Shown piece by piece: positions 1 through 7,117 of a DNA stretch of 34,565 nucleotides; positions within the stretch are counted from its first letter, which is position 1; every line of letters starts with the position of its first letter. The position numbers and the translations under genes were made by a program. The notes under the pieces are model-generated. The model made no database searches. It was not told the origin of the DNA and worked only from the letters and a program-made list of their open reading frames with translations. Source of the stretch: Nitrospira sp. UBA5699 (lineage in GTDB: Bacteria; Nitrospirota; Nitrospiria; Nitrospirales; Nitrospiraceae); the NCBI GenBank assembly GCA_002420105.1, contig DIHJ01000049.1:9691-44255 (forward strand), written 5' to 3'.

Positions 1-144
1 GCCAAGACGATCGCGGCAACCATCCATCCCTATCCCACGCAAGCTGAAGTGAACAAGAAGGTGGTGAACCTCTGGCGAAAGGCGCATTTCACTCAGGCGA
101 CTAGAAACCGCCTGATGAAGCTGTTCGCCTGGATGAGGCGGTAA
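1..144 (+). CDS. C-terminal end of an FAD/NAD(P)-dependent disulfide oxidoreductase (mercuric reductase-like), cut by the window edge
   Basis: Frame 1 is open from the first base and ends at TAA 142-144, giving 47 residues. The stretch ATIHPYPTQAEVNKKVV followed by NLWRKAHF is the hallmark of the C-terminal dimerisation domain of class I pyridine nucleotide-disulfide oxidoreductases, where HPYPT/HPHPT carries the active-site His region. The tail matches what I recall of the mercuric reductase-like FAD oxidoreductases that often sit beside TVP38-family membrane proteins. The true substrate cannot be judged because the redox-active CxxxxC region lies outside the window. The next gene starts 18 bases later on the same strand, so the two may be cotranscribed. 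Confidence 0.75.
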   Translation, partial: AKTIAATIHPYPTQAEVNKKVVNLWRKAHFTQATRNRLMKLFAWMRR

Positions 145-162
145 GGGAAAGGGGCTTGCCCG

Positions 163-936
163 ATGACCTGGCGTGGAATCATCCCCCTGACGTTGTTTCT
201 GGCGGGAAGCCTCGGCGATCAGGTGATATCCCGGGCGCAGTCCGCGCCGTTGATCGAGGTCGGGAAGTTTTCATCCGGGCAGCCGGGGATTGCCCTCCCG
301 CAGGGCTGGAAGCCGCTGACGTTCAAGAAGGTGCCGAGACACACGGCGTATGAAGTCGTGAGAGAGGGTGCTCGTACGGTTGTGAAAGCCACGAGCGACG
401 CCTCGGCCTCCGGTCTGACGAAGGAGGTTTCGATCGATCCGAAGGAATTCCCCCTCTTGCGCTGGCGTTGGAAAGTTGACAACCTGTTGAAAACCAGCGA
501 TGTGCGCCGAAAAGACGGCGATGATTATCCTGCGAGGCTGTACGTGACGTTTGCGTACGATCCGGACAGGGTGAGTTTCGCCAAGAAGCTCAAGTACAAG
601 GCAGGCCGGGTGCTCTTCGGCGACATCCCGATCGCGGCGCTGAATTACATCTGGGACACGACGACGCCGGTCGGGACCGTCGTCGAGAATGCCTATACCG
701 ACTTCGCCATGATGGTCATCGTCGAAAGCGGCGCCCGGAACGTCGGAACCTGGGTCGATGAGGAGCGGAACATTTACGAGGATTACAAGAGGGCCTTCGG
801 GGGGGAGCCGCCGATGATCAACGGCGTGGCCATCATGAGCGATACGGATGACACCGGGGAACGGGCGACCGCCTATTTCGGAGACATTCGCTTCGTGCGG
901 GACCCAAGGTCCGCGGTCACCGGCGGGGAAAAATAA
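163..936 (+). CDS. DUF3047 exported protein
   Basis: The 257-residue product opens with a signal peptide (MTWRG, then a hydrophobic stretch ending near SRAQSAP), so it is probably periplasmic. The rest matches the DUF3047 family as I recall it: a start of the type IEVGKFSSG, a central LRWRWKVDNL segment, DDYPARLYVTF, LNYIWD, and a C-terminal GVAIMSDTDDTG followed by a beta strand with YFGDIRF. The family has no established biochemical function; its jellyroll-like motifs suggest ligand binding (inference). The ATG at 163 follows a GGGAAAGGGG ribosome-binding region. It lies directly downstream of the oxidoreductase end and is closed by a strong hairpin, so it looks like the last gene of that transcript. 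Confidence 0.85.
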   Translation: MTWRGIIPLTLFLAGSLGDQVISRAQSAPLIEVGKFSSGQPGIALPQGWKPLTFKKVPRHTAYEVVREGARTVVKATSDASASGLTKEVSIDPKEFPLLRWRWKVDNLLKTSDVRRKDGDDYPARLYVTFAYDPDRVSFAKKLKYKAGRVLFGDIPIAALNYIWDTTTPVGTVVENAYTDFAMMVIVESGARNVGTWVDEERNIYEDYKRAFGGEPPMINGVAIMSDTDDTGERATAYFGDIRFVRDPRSAVTGGEK

Positions 937-966
937 AGAGGCCGACCTGTTCAGGGTCGGCCTCTT
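936..966. terminator. Hairpin terminator after the DUF3047 gene
   Basis: A perfect 12-bp stem (AAGAGGCCGACC at 936-947, complement at 955-966) with a 7-base loop begins at the last base of the stop codon. A-rich sequence before the stem and CTT at its end would let it work in both directions, ending the + gene and the convergent minus gene at 1016. Confidence 0.85.
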
Positions 967-1015
967 CGCAGACACCGGCGCGCCCGGGGCGGGTGCGCGG
1001 ATTCACAGGGGGGGG

Positions 1016-1399
1016 TTATTGAATCGAATTCGCGAAGCCGCCCCGCGTAATCTCTGCGCGAACGGTGTCCCCGACCTTCTTCTGCTTGATGTGCTTCGTT
1101 CCCTGACCGACGTAGAGTTTCACCTGGTTGCCTTCGTAATCTTCGACGGTATAGGCGTTGCCGTCGATTTGCTTCACGGTGCCGCCGACGGTCCTCCAGG
1201 CCGGACCGGGCTTCTCATCGTGCCGGCCCGCCTTGGGGGCTTCCGAAGTCTGCGGGAGGGATCCCAGCGAAGATGCCGCTGCCGCCGCAGACGGTTGAGA
1301 CGATGATTTCTTGGAACTCTTGGCCGGGGCGGGCGCTGCAGCCAAGAGTGCGATCGTCAGGGTGGCCACGGTGATCGGGAGCATCGTTGTTTTCCTCAT
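1016..1399 (-). CDS. Small exported protein with a C-terminal beta-rich domain
   Basis: Predicted 127 residues. The start is placed at the ATG at 1399 because AGGAGGTTT lies just upstream and the protein then begins with a standard signal peptide (MRKTTMLP, a hydrophobic core, then APAPAKSS). A low-complexity Ser/Ala/Lys linker follows. The last 60 residues, from WRTVGGTVKQIDGNAYTVED to the end, look like a small OB-fold/SH3-like beta barrel of the kind seen in DUF5666-type secreted proteins: VGGTV, then GNQVKLYVGQGT, then KVGDTVRAEI. I do not recognise a named family. The frame is open further upstream to 1480, but that extension has no ribosome site and would bury the signal peptide. Confidence 0.75.
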   Translation of the reverse strand: MRKTTMLPITVATLTIALLAAAPAPAKSSKKSSSQPSAAAAASSLGSLPQTSEAPKAGRHDEKPGPAWRTVGGTVKQIDGNAYTVEDYEGNQVKLYVGQGTKHIKQKKVGDTVRAEITRGGFANSIQ

Positions 1400-1643
1400 G
1401 TAAACCTCCTTGAGCCAACGTGATATCGAATCCATTCCAGAGTCCCTCAGCAAGGCATGTGCCGTTCCCGGGCTGGACATTGGTCAAGGAAATTCAGCAG
1501 GTTAGAAGATCGAGCGGGCCGGTATGACCGGCGTCGATCGGGAAACGGGGAAAAAAACGGCGGTGGGTTGTGCAAATGTGGTCACAATGACGGCAGTTGG
1601 CACGATGCGTCGGGGGAAGCCGCCGGGTGAGCGGGGAGGGGGC

Positions 1644-2444
1644 ATGGGGAGTCTCCTGATTGGTGGCGGGCTGGCCTTGGCCATGATTATCGGCTGTTCC
1701 GCAGCGCCGTCCTCATTTCATCCCGCTGATCCTCTCGCGCCGGCTGACTTCTCGCACCGTGCCTTTGACGGAATCCTGCGATCCTCCGTCATCAACGGGT
1801 CCGTGAATTATCCCGCCATCCAGAAGGACCGGCGGTTCATCGAGTATCTTGCGCAATTGGATCGTGTCGACCCGAGCGTTCTTCCCGTCGAGGAACGATT
1901 GGCCTTCTGGATCAACGCGTACAATGCGTTCGCGATCGACGGCATCCTTCGGGGAGAGACTCCCCGTCCCTATGTCGGATGGTATCGCTACTTCAAACTG
2001 CGGGAGTACGGTGTCGGGGGAGTACGACTGAATCTTTATGATCTGGAGCATGCGGTCCTACGGAGACACTTCAACGAGCCGCGCGTGCATTTCGCGATCG
2101 TGTGCGCCTCGAGGTCCTGTCCCAAGCTGCAATCAGGGGCGTACGACGGCGGGATGATTCAACGGCAACTCGATCAGGCGGCGCGGGAGTTCATCAATGA
2201 TCCCGTCCGGAATCGTTTCGATCGGGCAGGCAAGGTCGCCCGGCTCTCAAGGATCTTTGACTGGTTCGAAGAGGATTTTGTCGCCGCAGCCGGTGGAGTG
2301 CTCCCCTATGTGGGGCGCTATGTGGCCGATCCGGAACTGGCCCGCGAATTGGCCAGCGTGCCCTACCGCATCGAGTATCTCGACTACGATTGGAGTCTGA
2401 ACGGCATCCCGCCGGAGGAGGTGTCCCGTGCTGGTGCGCCCTGA
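1644..2444 (+). CDS. DUF547 lipoprotein
   Basis: The product is 266 residues from ATG 1644, preceded by GGGGAGGGGG; longer in-frame starts back to 1524 would place the signal peptide internally. The N-terminus has a lipobox-like stretch (ALAMIIGC) and is probably a lipoprotein. The body is DUF547: VNYPAIQKDRRFIEYLAQL, RLAFWINAYNAFAIDGIL, a LYDLEHAVLR helix and the characteristic HFAIVCASRSCPKL segment with two cysteines, then a SRIFDWFEEDF region. DUF547 has a cysteine-protease-like fold but no proven enzymatic role. It overlaps the next gene by 17 bases, so the two are almost certainly translated together. DUF547 genes recur next to TIGR04283-type glycosyltransferases, as here. Confidence 0.88.
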   Translation: MGSLLIGGGLALAMIIGCSAAPSSFHPADPLAPADFSHRAFDGILRSSVINGSVNYPAIQKDRRFIEYLAQLDRVDPSVLPVEERLAFWINAYNAFAIDGILRGETPRPYVGWYRYFKLREYGVGGVRLNLYDLEHAVLRRHFNEPRVHFAIVCASRSCPKLQSGAYDGGMIQRQLDQAAREFINDPVRNRFDRAGKVARLSRIFDWFEEDFVAAAGGVLPYVGRYVADPELARELASVPYRIEYLDYDWSLNGIPPEEVSRAGAP

Positions 2445-3174
2445 CGAACGGGTTCCGATCGCGCGTCTCCTCACCTTCCTCGAATATGGAGAGCGGATGG
2501 CCCGGGATTGTGCGGCCAGGCAGGCCGTCGCGGCGGACGACGCCCGCGCCGGGCGGTTTCTGAAAAGCCAAGCGCGGCAGGAGGCCATGCATGCCCGTGT
2601 GTTTCAAGGCGCCATCGTCTGGCTGGCCCCGCGGCATCTCGGCGATGCGCCGTTCTTGCCGGCCTTGGAAGCCTATCGGGCCAAACTGGACGATGCGTTC
2701 GCCCGGCGGGATCTGAACGAGACGTTCATGGCCGAGCAGATCATTCTGGAAGGCCTGGGGGAGGCTATCCTCAACCGGATCGAAGCAGGGCTCGCCAGGC
2801 GCGGTGCGCCGTTCGGGAACGTGCGGCGGATATTGATCCGTCAGGAAGAAGCGCATCATGCCTTCGGTGAGCGGATGATCTGGCGTGCCGTGGCGGCCGG
2901 ACAGACCGACTTCGGCGATCTGGCCCGCAAGGCGCAGGACTATCTGGCGTTGACGCAACGTATGGTCCTCACTCTGGCCGAGTTGTTCGATGCGATTCAG
3001 GAGGATTCGGCCGCCTGGGTCTCCGATCTGTCGAGGTATCTGCCGAGGTGGCTGAACGAAACAGGCATGTGGCGCGAGGTCAGCGGTGAAGGGGTAACGC
3101 GTATGACCGGGGAGCAGGAAAAGATAAAGAGTCTGTGTCGCGGCTCGCACTTCCTGTCAACGGATCCCCCGTGA
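2428..3174 (+). CDS. Ferritin-like diiron protein
   Basis: The product is 248 residues, mostly helical. It starts at GTG 2428 with GGAGGAG seven bases upstream, inside the end of the DUF547 gene. Candidate metal ligands of a four-helix ferritin-like bundle are visible: E19 or E22 in EYGERM, E52 and H55 in RQEAMHARVF, E103 or E108 in the third helix (AEQIILEGLGE), and the ExxH pair in RQEEAHHAFGE near 140-144. This fits a two-iron site of the rubrerythrin/ferritin-like superfamily, perhaps an oxidase or oxygenase. The C-terminal 30 residues after the bundle look unstructured. It ends in a GTGA overlap with a possible start of the glycosyltransferase, placing all three genes in one operon. Confidence 0.82.
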   Translation: MLVRPDERVPIARLLTFLEYGERMARDCAARQAVAADDARAGRFLKSQARQEAMHARVFQGAIVWLAPRHLGDAPFLPALEAYRAKLDDAFARRDLNETFMAEQIILEGLGEAILNRIEAGLARRGAPFGNVRRILIRQEEAHHAFGERMIWRAVAAGQTDFGDLARKAQDYLALTQRMVLTLAELFDAIQEDSAAWVSDLSRYLPRWLNETGMWREVSGEGVTRMTGEQEKIKSLCRGSHFLSTDPP

Positions 3175-3881
3175 TCTCCGTCGTCATTCCTGCGTACAAC
3201 GAAGAGAAGGCTCTGCCGGGGACGCTTCACACCCTTCTCGCTCAGCCGGGCGATTACGAGGTCATCGTCGTCGACGGCGGCAGCACCGACGGTACACTTG
3301 CCGTCCTGGCGGAGTTCAAGTTTCAAAACGCCTCACCCCGTGCCCCTCACGCGTCACGGATCGTGCTGACCGCTCCTAAAGGCCGTTCCTCCCAAATGAA
3401 TGCGGGGGCGAAGGAGGCCCGCGGCGAATGGTTCCTGTTTCTCCACGCGGATACACTCTTGCCGCCCGGTGCGATCGAACGCCTGAACAGGATGGAGTCC
3501 GATCAGGCCGTCCAGGCCGGTGGATTCAGGCATCAGTTCTCCGGCCGCGATTGGCGGCTCAGAATAATCTCCTTTCTCGACAATCTTCGATGCACCCATA
3601 GCCGGATCATCTATGGTGATCAGGCGCTGTTCGTGCGGCGCAGGCTTTTTCAACGGCTCGGCGGTTTTCCCGACCGCCCGATCCTTGAAGACGTCGCATT
3701 CTGTGAACGGGTGGTCGAGGAAACCAATCCGGTTCTGCTTGCACCTCCCGTCATCACGGACTCTCGTAAGTTCGTCCAAATGGGCATCTGGCGAAGCTTC
3801 GTCCGGGTCCTTGCCATCATTCTTCACGTCGAATGGGGCTTGCCGACACTGCCCAAAGCGTTTTTCCGGGACGTCCGCTAG
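3171..3881 (+). CDS. TIGR04283-type glycosyltransferase (family 2, arsenosugar-biosynthesis-associated class)
   Basis: A GT-A fold glycosyltransferase. The N-terminus ISVVIPAYNEE, the nucleotide-binding VIVVDGGSTDGT, and GRSSQMNAGAKEA followed by FLFLHADT (DxD-like HAD) are typical of TIGR04283, named for its link to arsenosugar clusters. Later motifs YGDQALFVRR, GGFPDRPILEDV and the TDSRKF segment also fit. I chose GTG 3171 because it begins right at the first beta strand and forms a GTGA overlap with the stop of the preceding gene; GTG 3135, 12 codons longer, is the alternative. The stretch coded by about 3311-3360 is absent from the family as I recall it and looks like an inserted palindromic repeat. 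Confidence 0.85.
   Translation: MISVVIPAYNEEKALPGTLHTLLAQPGDYEVIVVDGGSTDGTLAVLAEFKFQNASPRAPHASRIVLTAPKGRSSQMNAGAKEARGEWFLFLHADTLLPPGAIERLNRMESDQAVQAGGFRHQFSGRDWRLRIISFLDNLRCTHSRIIYGDQALFVRRRLFQRLGGFPDRPILEDVAFCERVVEETNPVLLAPPVITDSRKFVQMGIWRSFVRVLAIILHVEWGLPTLPKAFFRDVR
3311..3360. repeat. Probable in-frame palindromic-type repeat insertion in the glycosyltransferase gene
   Basis: Between the DGGSTDGT strand and the GRSSQMNAG motif, relatives normally have a short turn. Here there are roughly 17 extra residues, encoded by a stretch that reads on the minus strand as purine-rich units GTGACGCG, TGAGGGGC, ACGGGGTG, AGGCG. These resemble the GAGGCRAG-type units inserted in lhr further along the window. 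The first part, GAGTTCAAGTTTC, resembles the other repeat flavour found around 27.3 and 27.8 kb. The element has not disrupted the frame. The boundaries are approximate. Confidence 0.5.
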
Positions 3882-4010
3882 CCGGCCACGTGAGTCCGGG
3901 TCAGAAAGGCCGCTTCCCGTCGTTGAAATTCCGCCAACGCTGCCCGCCGGATAGGCGAAAAACCATAGAGGACCGAAGGTGTCTAGATACAAGGAGTAAG
4001 GCGAGGGCTG

Positions 4011-4260
4011 GTGAAATTCCACGGTCAACCGACGGACCATTGCTGCGCTCAGTCAGTCGTCTGCGGGAATGGCCTATGCGGAATCGGATACGCCGATGAT
4101 CGACCGGCATCAGGCGAATCACGAACAGCGGATCGACAAGGGGATTGAGAGCGGCCAACTGAATCAGCGGGAGGTGGCCAGACTCAACAGGGGGCGGAGC
4201 ATAAGGGAGACACGCGATCGTCAGGGGGCACGACGTCGATCATCGAAGCCGCGGTTGGCC
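4011..4260 (+). pseudogene. Decayed gene for a small exported helical protein
   Basis: From 4035 onward one frame reads TIAALSQSSAGMAYAESDTP and then MIDRHQANHEQRIDKGIESG, followed by QLNQREVARLNRG. This strongly resembles small exported Nitrospira/Deltaproteobacteria proteins I recall of the form signal peptide, then ANQ-RI--G--SGQL---EA-RLE-GQ. The start of the signal peptide (MKFHGQ from GTG 4011, with AAGGAG upstream) lies in a different frame, so a frameshift falls near 4029-4037. After RLNRG the usual middle part is missing and the frame runs without a stop through the terminator. The gene therefore appears frameshifted and internally deleted. Confidence 0.55.
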
Positions 4261-4299
4261 GAAACGGGCGTTCGGGATCGCTTCCGAACGCCCGTTTCG
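4260..4299 (+). terminator. Strong hairpin terminator ahead of the nucleotidyltransferase gene
   Basis: A perfect 16-bp stem (4260-4275 with 4284-4299, containing GAAACGGGCGTTCGG) and an 8-base loop, followed by TTAT. It probably served the decayed gene at 4011 and insulates the next promoter. The hairpin lies in an open frame with the downstream gene, which shows that the gene's real start must be after it. Confidence 0.85.
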
Positions 4300-4334
4300 T
4301 TATGGAGGGCGTGGTTTCCCGCGGCCGGGGGGAT

Positions 4335-4343
4335 TGCTACAAT
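4335..4343 (+). promoter_or_regulatory. Extended -10 element, probable leaderless promoter of the nucleotidyltransferase gene
   Basis: TGCTACAAT ends seven bases before ATG 4351. With the usual -10 to start distance, transcription would begin at or next to the start codon. There is no good -35 hexamer, as expected for an extended -10 promoter, and no ribosome-binding site. Confidence 0.55.
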
Positions 4344-4350
4344 GCGCGCC

Positions 4351-5667
4351 ATGAGCCGACTGTCGAGCAAGGAGAATGTGCTGCGCCGCCTGCGTCCCAA
4401 ACGGCGCAAGTTGCTCCGTGAATTGGGCGCACTCGCGGACGGGCGGGGCATGCCGATTTATCTGGTCGGCGGAGTCGTCCGGGACCTCTTTCTGCGGCGG
4501 GAGAACTGGGATCTGGATATCGCCGTGGAGGGTGACGGTATCGCCTTCGCGCGCCTCGTGGCCGACCGGTACAGAGCGGGTCTCGCTGTCTTCGAGCGCT
4601 TTGCCACGGCTCGGCTGGTATTGCCGGACGGCCTCAAGCTGGATATTGCGAGCACAAGGCGGGAATCCTACGCCGAACCAGCCGCGCTGCCGGCGGTCGC
4701 GCCGGCTTCGCTGAAGGAGGATCTCCACCGGCGTGATTTCACGATCAATGCGATGGCCGTACAGCTCAATGCCGCGCAGTTCGGACGGTTGCACGATCCG
4801 TTTGGCGGACGCCGGGATCTCGCGGCCGGGTCGATCCGCGTGCTGCATGAAGACAGTTTTCTCGACGATCCGACCCGCATCTTCCGTGCGATCCGCTTCG
4901 CGCAACGATTCGGCTTTGTCCTGGAAAGGAAGACGCAAACGTTGTTGCGGCGGGCCGCCGCGACGAACCAGATCGAACGATTGTCCGGCCCCCGCCTGTG
5001 CAACGAGGTTCTGTCGCTGCTGGCTGAGCGCGAGCCGGCCGGGTCGATCGCCAGCCTTGTTCGTCTCAAGCTCCTTCGATTCCTGCACCCGCGTCTCAGG
5101 TATGGCGGACGGGCCCGGCGCCTGCTGGCGGCGTTGCCGCAGGCCCTGGCCTGGTGGAGAAGACAATGTCCGGATCGTCCGGTGGACCGGCCGCTGTTGT
5201 ATCTGATGGCGTTGCTCTCGACCGGCAGTCCGGCCGTCGTTCGTGCGGTGGAAAGACGGTTGCAGCTGTCGAGCGTGCAAGCCGAAGCCGTCGCGTGCGC
5301 GGGGGATCGGACGGGGCGGCCGGCACGGGTGCTGTGCCGGCCCGGGGACCTGCGCCCGTCGCGCGTCTATCGGCTGTTGATCGGGCTGCCGGATGAAGCG
5401 CTGGTGCTGATGCTCGCAAAGGTGCAGGCTGCGCAGCAGGGGGCCGCGGGGCGTCGCGTCCGGCGCCGGCTCGGGCGCTTCGTCAAACGGGACCGCCATG
5501 TCGCGATCAGCGTGAACGGAGATGATCTCAAACAGATCGGTCTCGCGCCCGGTCCGCGGTTCAAGGAGATTCTTGACCGGCTGGTCGACGCGCGGTTGGA
5601 CGGAGCGGTGAAGACGGAGGCGCAGGAACGCGACTTGGCCAGGGAGATGGCCGCGTCCCGTCCGTGA
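4351..5667 (+). CDS. CCA tRNA nucleotidyltransferase / poly(A) polymerase family protein
   Basis: The product is 438 residues of the class II nucleotidyltransferase family that adds CCA (or A) to tRNA 3' ends. Visible motifs are YLVGGVVRDLFL (residues 38-48), the catalytic DxD in ENWDLDIAVEGDG (51-63), LHRRDFTINAMAVQL, and DPTRIFRAIRFAQRFGF of the nucleotide-recognition domain; a helical tail follows. There is no HD phosphohydrolase domain. ATG 4351 is chosen because a longer frame would read through the terminator at 4260-4299; ATG 4342 (three codons earlier) overlaps the -10 box. Some family members only add CC or A, and this cannot be settled by eye. It converges with the lipoprotein gene 10 bases downstream. 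Confidence 0.88.
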   Translation: MSRLSSKENVLRRLRPKRRKLLRELGALADGRGMPIYLVGGVVRDLFLRRENWDLDIAVEGDGIAFARLVADRYRAGLAVFERFATARLVLPDGLKLDIASTRRESYAEPAALPAVAPASLKEDLHRRDFTINAMAVQLNAAQFGRLHDPFGGRRDLAAGSIRVLHEDSFLDDPTRIFRAIRFAQRFGFVLERKTQTLLRRAAATNQIERLSGPRLCNEVLSLLAEREPAGSIASLVRLKLLRFLHPRLRYGGRARRLLAALPQALAWWRRQCPDRPVDRPLLYLMALLSTGSPAVVRAVERRLQLSSVQAEAVACAGDRTGRPARVLCRPGDLRPSRVYRLLIGLPDEALVLMLAKVQAAQQGAAGRRVRRRLGRFVKRDRHVAISVNGDDLKQIGLAPGPRFKEILDRLVDARLDGAVKTEAQERDLAREMAASRP

Positions 5668-5677
5668 ACCGCAAGGA

Positions 5678-6307
5678 CTAGGGCCGTCTGAGCCGCAGGT
5701 CGTTCTCGATGCTTCCGAACAGATCGTTCAGTGCGGCTTGGACGGCCATGTTGATCGGACCTTGATCGTCCGCCCTCCCGCCCCGGAACACGTCCCCCGT
5801 AGACTTTCCCACGCTGCGATAACTATGGAGCCGCCCGGTGCGGGGATCGGCGAGGGTGCCCTCGAGATGAGCCAGGTAGACATGGTTGAATTTGTACAGC
5901 ACTCCCGGATCGATGTAGATGTTCAGCCGCAGGGTCAGGTCGAGATCGGTCTGGCTGTCCATCGAGAGATACGTGAAGGTTTTGCGGGCGGCCGCATAGT
6001 CCGCGATTGATTGTTCCCATTCCCGCCTGGCGTTCTCCAGCGAGCGGCCGACTCCCGTCACGTGGTTCTCAATCCGCGGATCGGCAATCATCGTCGCCCC
6101 CGGCCGTACGTCATAGGCTTCGATCTGAATCAGTTTCACCTTGGCGGAATAGGGCAGGGGAGACTTGGTCGGTACAACCGGCGCCGGCTGGAAGACGACG
6201 GGGGAACATCCGGCCGTGAAAAACAGGACGCAGCAGAGGACGGGAGCGGGCCCCCAGGTCCGGCATGTCGCGCGTGACAATTTCCCCTCCCCCGTGCCGA
6301 GAACCAA
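5678..6307 (-). CDS. Putative outer-membrane or periplasmic lipoprotein, unknown family
   Basis: The product is 209 residues. A hydrophobic stretch PVLCCVLFFTAGC ends in a lipobox (TAGC) near residue 34, so the mature protein begins CSPVVFQPAP; the real start may lie downstream of the ATG at 6307. The mature part has an alternating beta pattern (AKVKLIQIEAYDVRPGATMI), a helical segment with many charges, then DLDLTLRLNIYIDPGVLYKF and HLEGTLADPRTGRLHSYRS. The last third resembles other lipoproteins that describe a generic assembly or transport accessory domain, but I do not recognise a named family. It is the last gene of a possible minus-strand run behind the MFS transporter and the DUF6573-like gene; 117 bases separate it from the latter, with no obvious terminator. 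Confidence 0.7.
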   Translation of the reverse strand: MVLGTGEGKLSRATCRTWGPAPVLCCVLFFTAGCSPVVFQPAPVVPTKSPLPYSAKVKLIQIEAYDVRPGATMIADPRIENHVTGVGRSLENARREWEQSIADYAAARKTFTYLSMDSQTDLDLTLRLNIYIDPGVLYKFNHVYLAHLEGTLADPRTGRLHSYRSVGKSTGDVFRGGRADDQGPINMAVQAALNDLFGSIENDLRLRRP

Positions 6308-6424
6308 CGCACCCTCGTTTCCGGCTCTTCGGTCACCCTACACCCCGTTTTATTTCCGGATCAAGGGACCGGGCGGAGGCGTGAGCGGACAGGGGCGCGT
6401 CGGATCTTCGGACGGCAGCGACGG

Positions 6425-7069
6425 TCAGTTCATCGGGACGATCGTCGCGGCCACTTCGTTGGGCAGCAGGAGCGTGACCGTCGCCCGGTTCTGCTCGTCC
6501 GGCTGGATCAAGGCGAAGAGCGGGATTGGCTGCGGCACGCTGCTCGGCGGGAGGGCTAAGAGTGCCGGAAAGTCGATGAGCGGCGAGATGGTCGGCTGGG
6601 TGGCCAGGCGAAGCCTGAAGGCCATCAGGACATCGCGCAGGCGGCCGGCCCGGTCCTCTTCCGTCAGGCTCTGCGAGGGGGCGATACCGACTTCCCACAA
6701 TGGTTTGGTTACCGTCACGGGAAATGATAACCCGAGCTGTTTGGCCGCCGGCGTGACATCGATCAGCGCGCCGCTGGCCACCGCCTGCTCGAAAGGGATC
6801 CTGGCCGGCAGAGTTTCCGAAGGGGGCGCGTCCTCGTCGGTTCCATCGGACGCCGACGCCGACTCTTCCTTCTGCGTCGCCGACTCCGCAGGGGCCGGCT
6901 CGGCCACGGGCTCTTCCGTTGCCGGTGCCGGCAGGGCTCCGATGATCCCGTCGTACACGGCGCGGGCTTGCGCGGACCATGTGGGATTGAACGGCCGGCC
7001 GGCGAAGGCTGCTTCCGCCGCCTTTTTTTCGTCGTGCGTCAGTGCATGGGGGGGCTGGTTGTTGTCCAT
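6425..7069 (-). CDS. DUF6573-like protein with an acidic linker
   Basis: The product is 214 residues in three parts. Residues 1-45 are a short helical domain (HDEKKAAEAAFAGRPFNPTW). A Pro/Ala/Glu/Ser-rich acidic linker follows to about residue 95. The C-terminal domain (IPFEQAVASGALIDVTPAAK, then FPVTVTKPLWEV, DRAGRLRDVLMAFRL and a final strand with ATVTLLLPNE) resembles the DUF6573 family, usually found on plasmids and mobile elements, as I recall it. Function unknown; no signal peptide or membrane segment is visible. It is 48 bases downstream of the MFS gene and may be cotranscribed with it. The assignment is by remembered pattern, not by search. Confidence 0.6.
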   Translation of the reverse strand: MDNNQPPHALTHDEKKAAEAAFAGRPFNPTWSAQARAVYDGIIGALPAPATEEPVAEPAPAESATQKEESASASDGTDEDAPPSETLPARIPFEQAVASGALIDVTPAAKQLGLSFPVTVTKPLWEVGIAPSQSLTEEDRAGRLRDVLMAFRLRLATQPTISPLIDFPALLALPPSSVPQPIPLFALIQPDEQNRATVTLLLPNEVAATIVPMN

Positions 7070-7117
7070 GAATGGACAGATAAGCCGGGCCGAAGGGAAG
7101 TCAAGGACCCGCCCCGG

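Noticed and set aside
4069..4350. N-terminal extension of the nucleotidyltransferase
   Set aside because: It would have to be translated through a 16-bp terminator hairpin and includes remnants of an unrelated exported protein.
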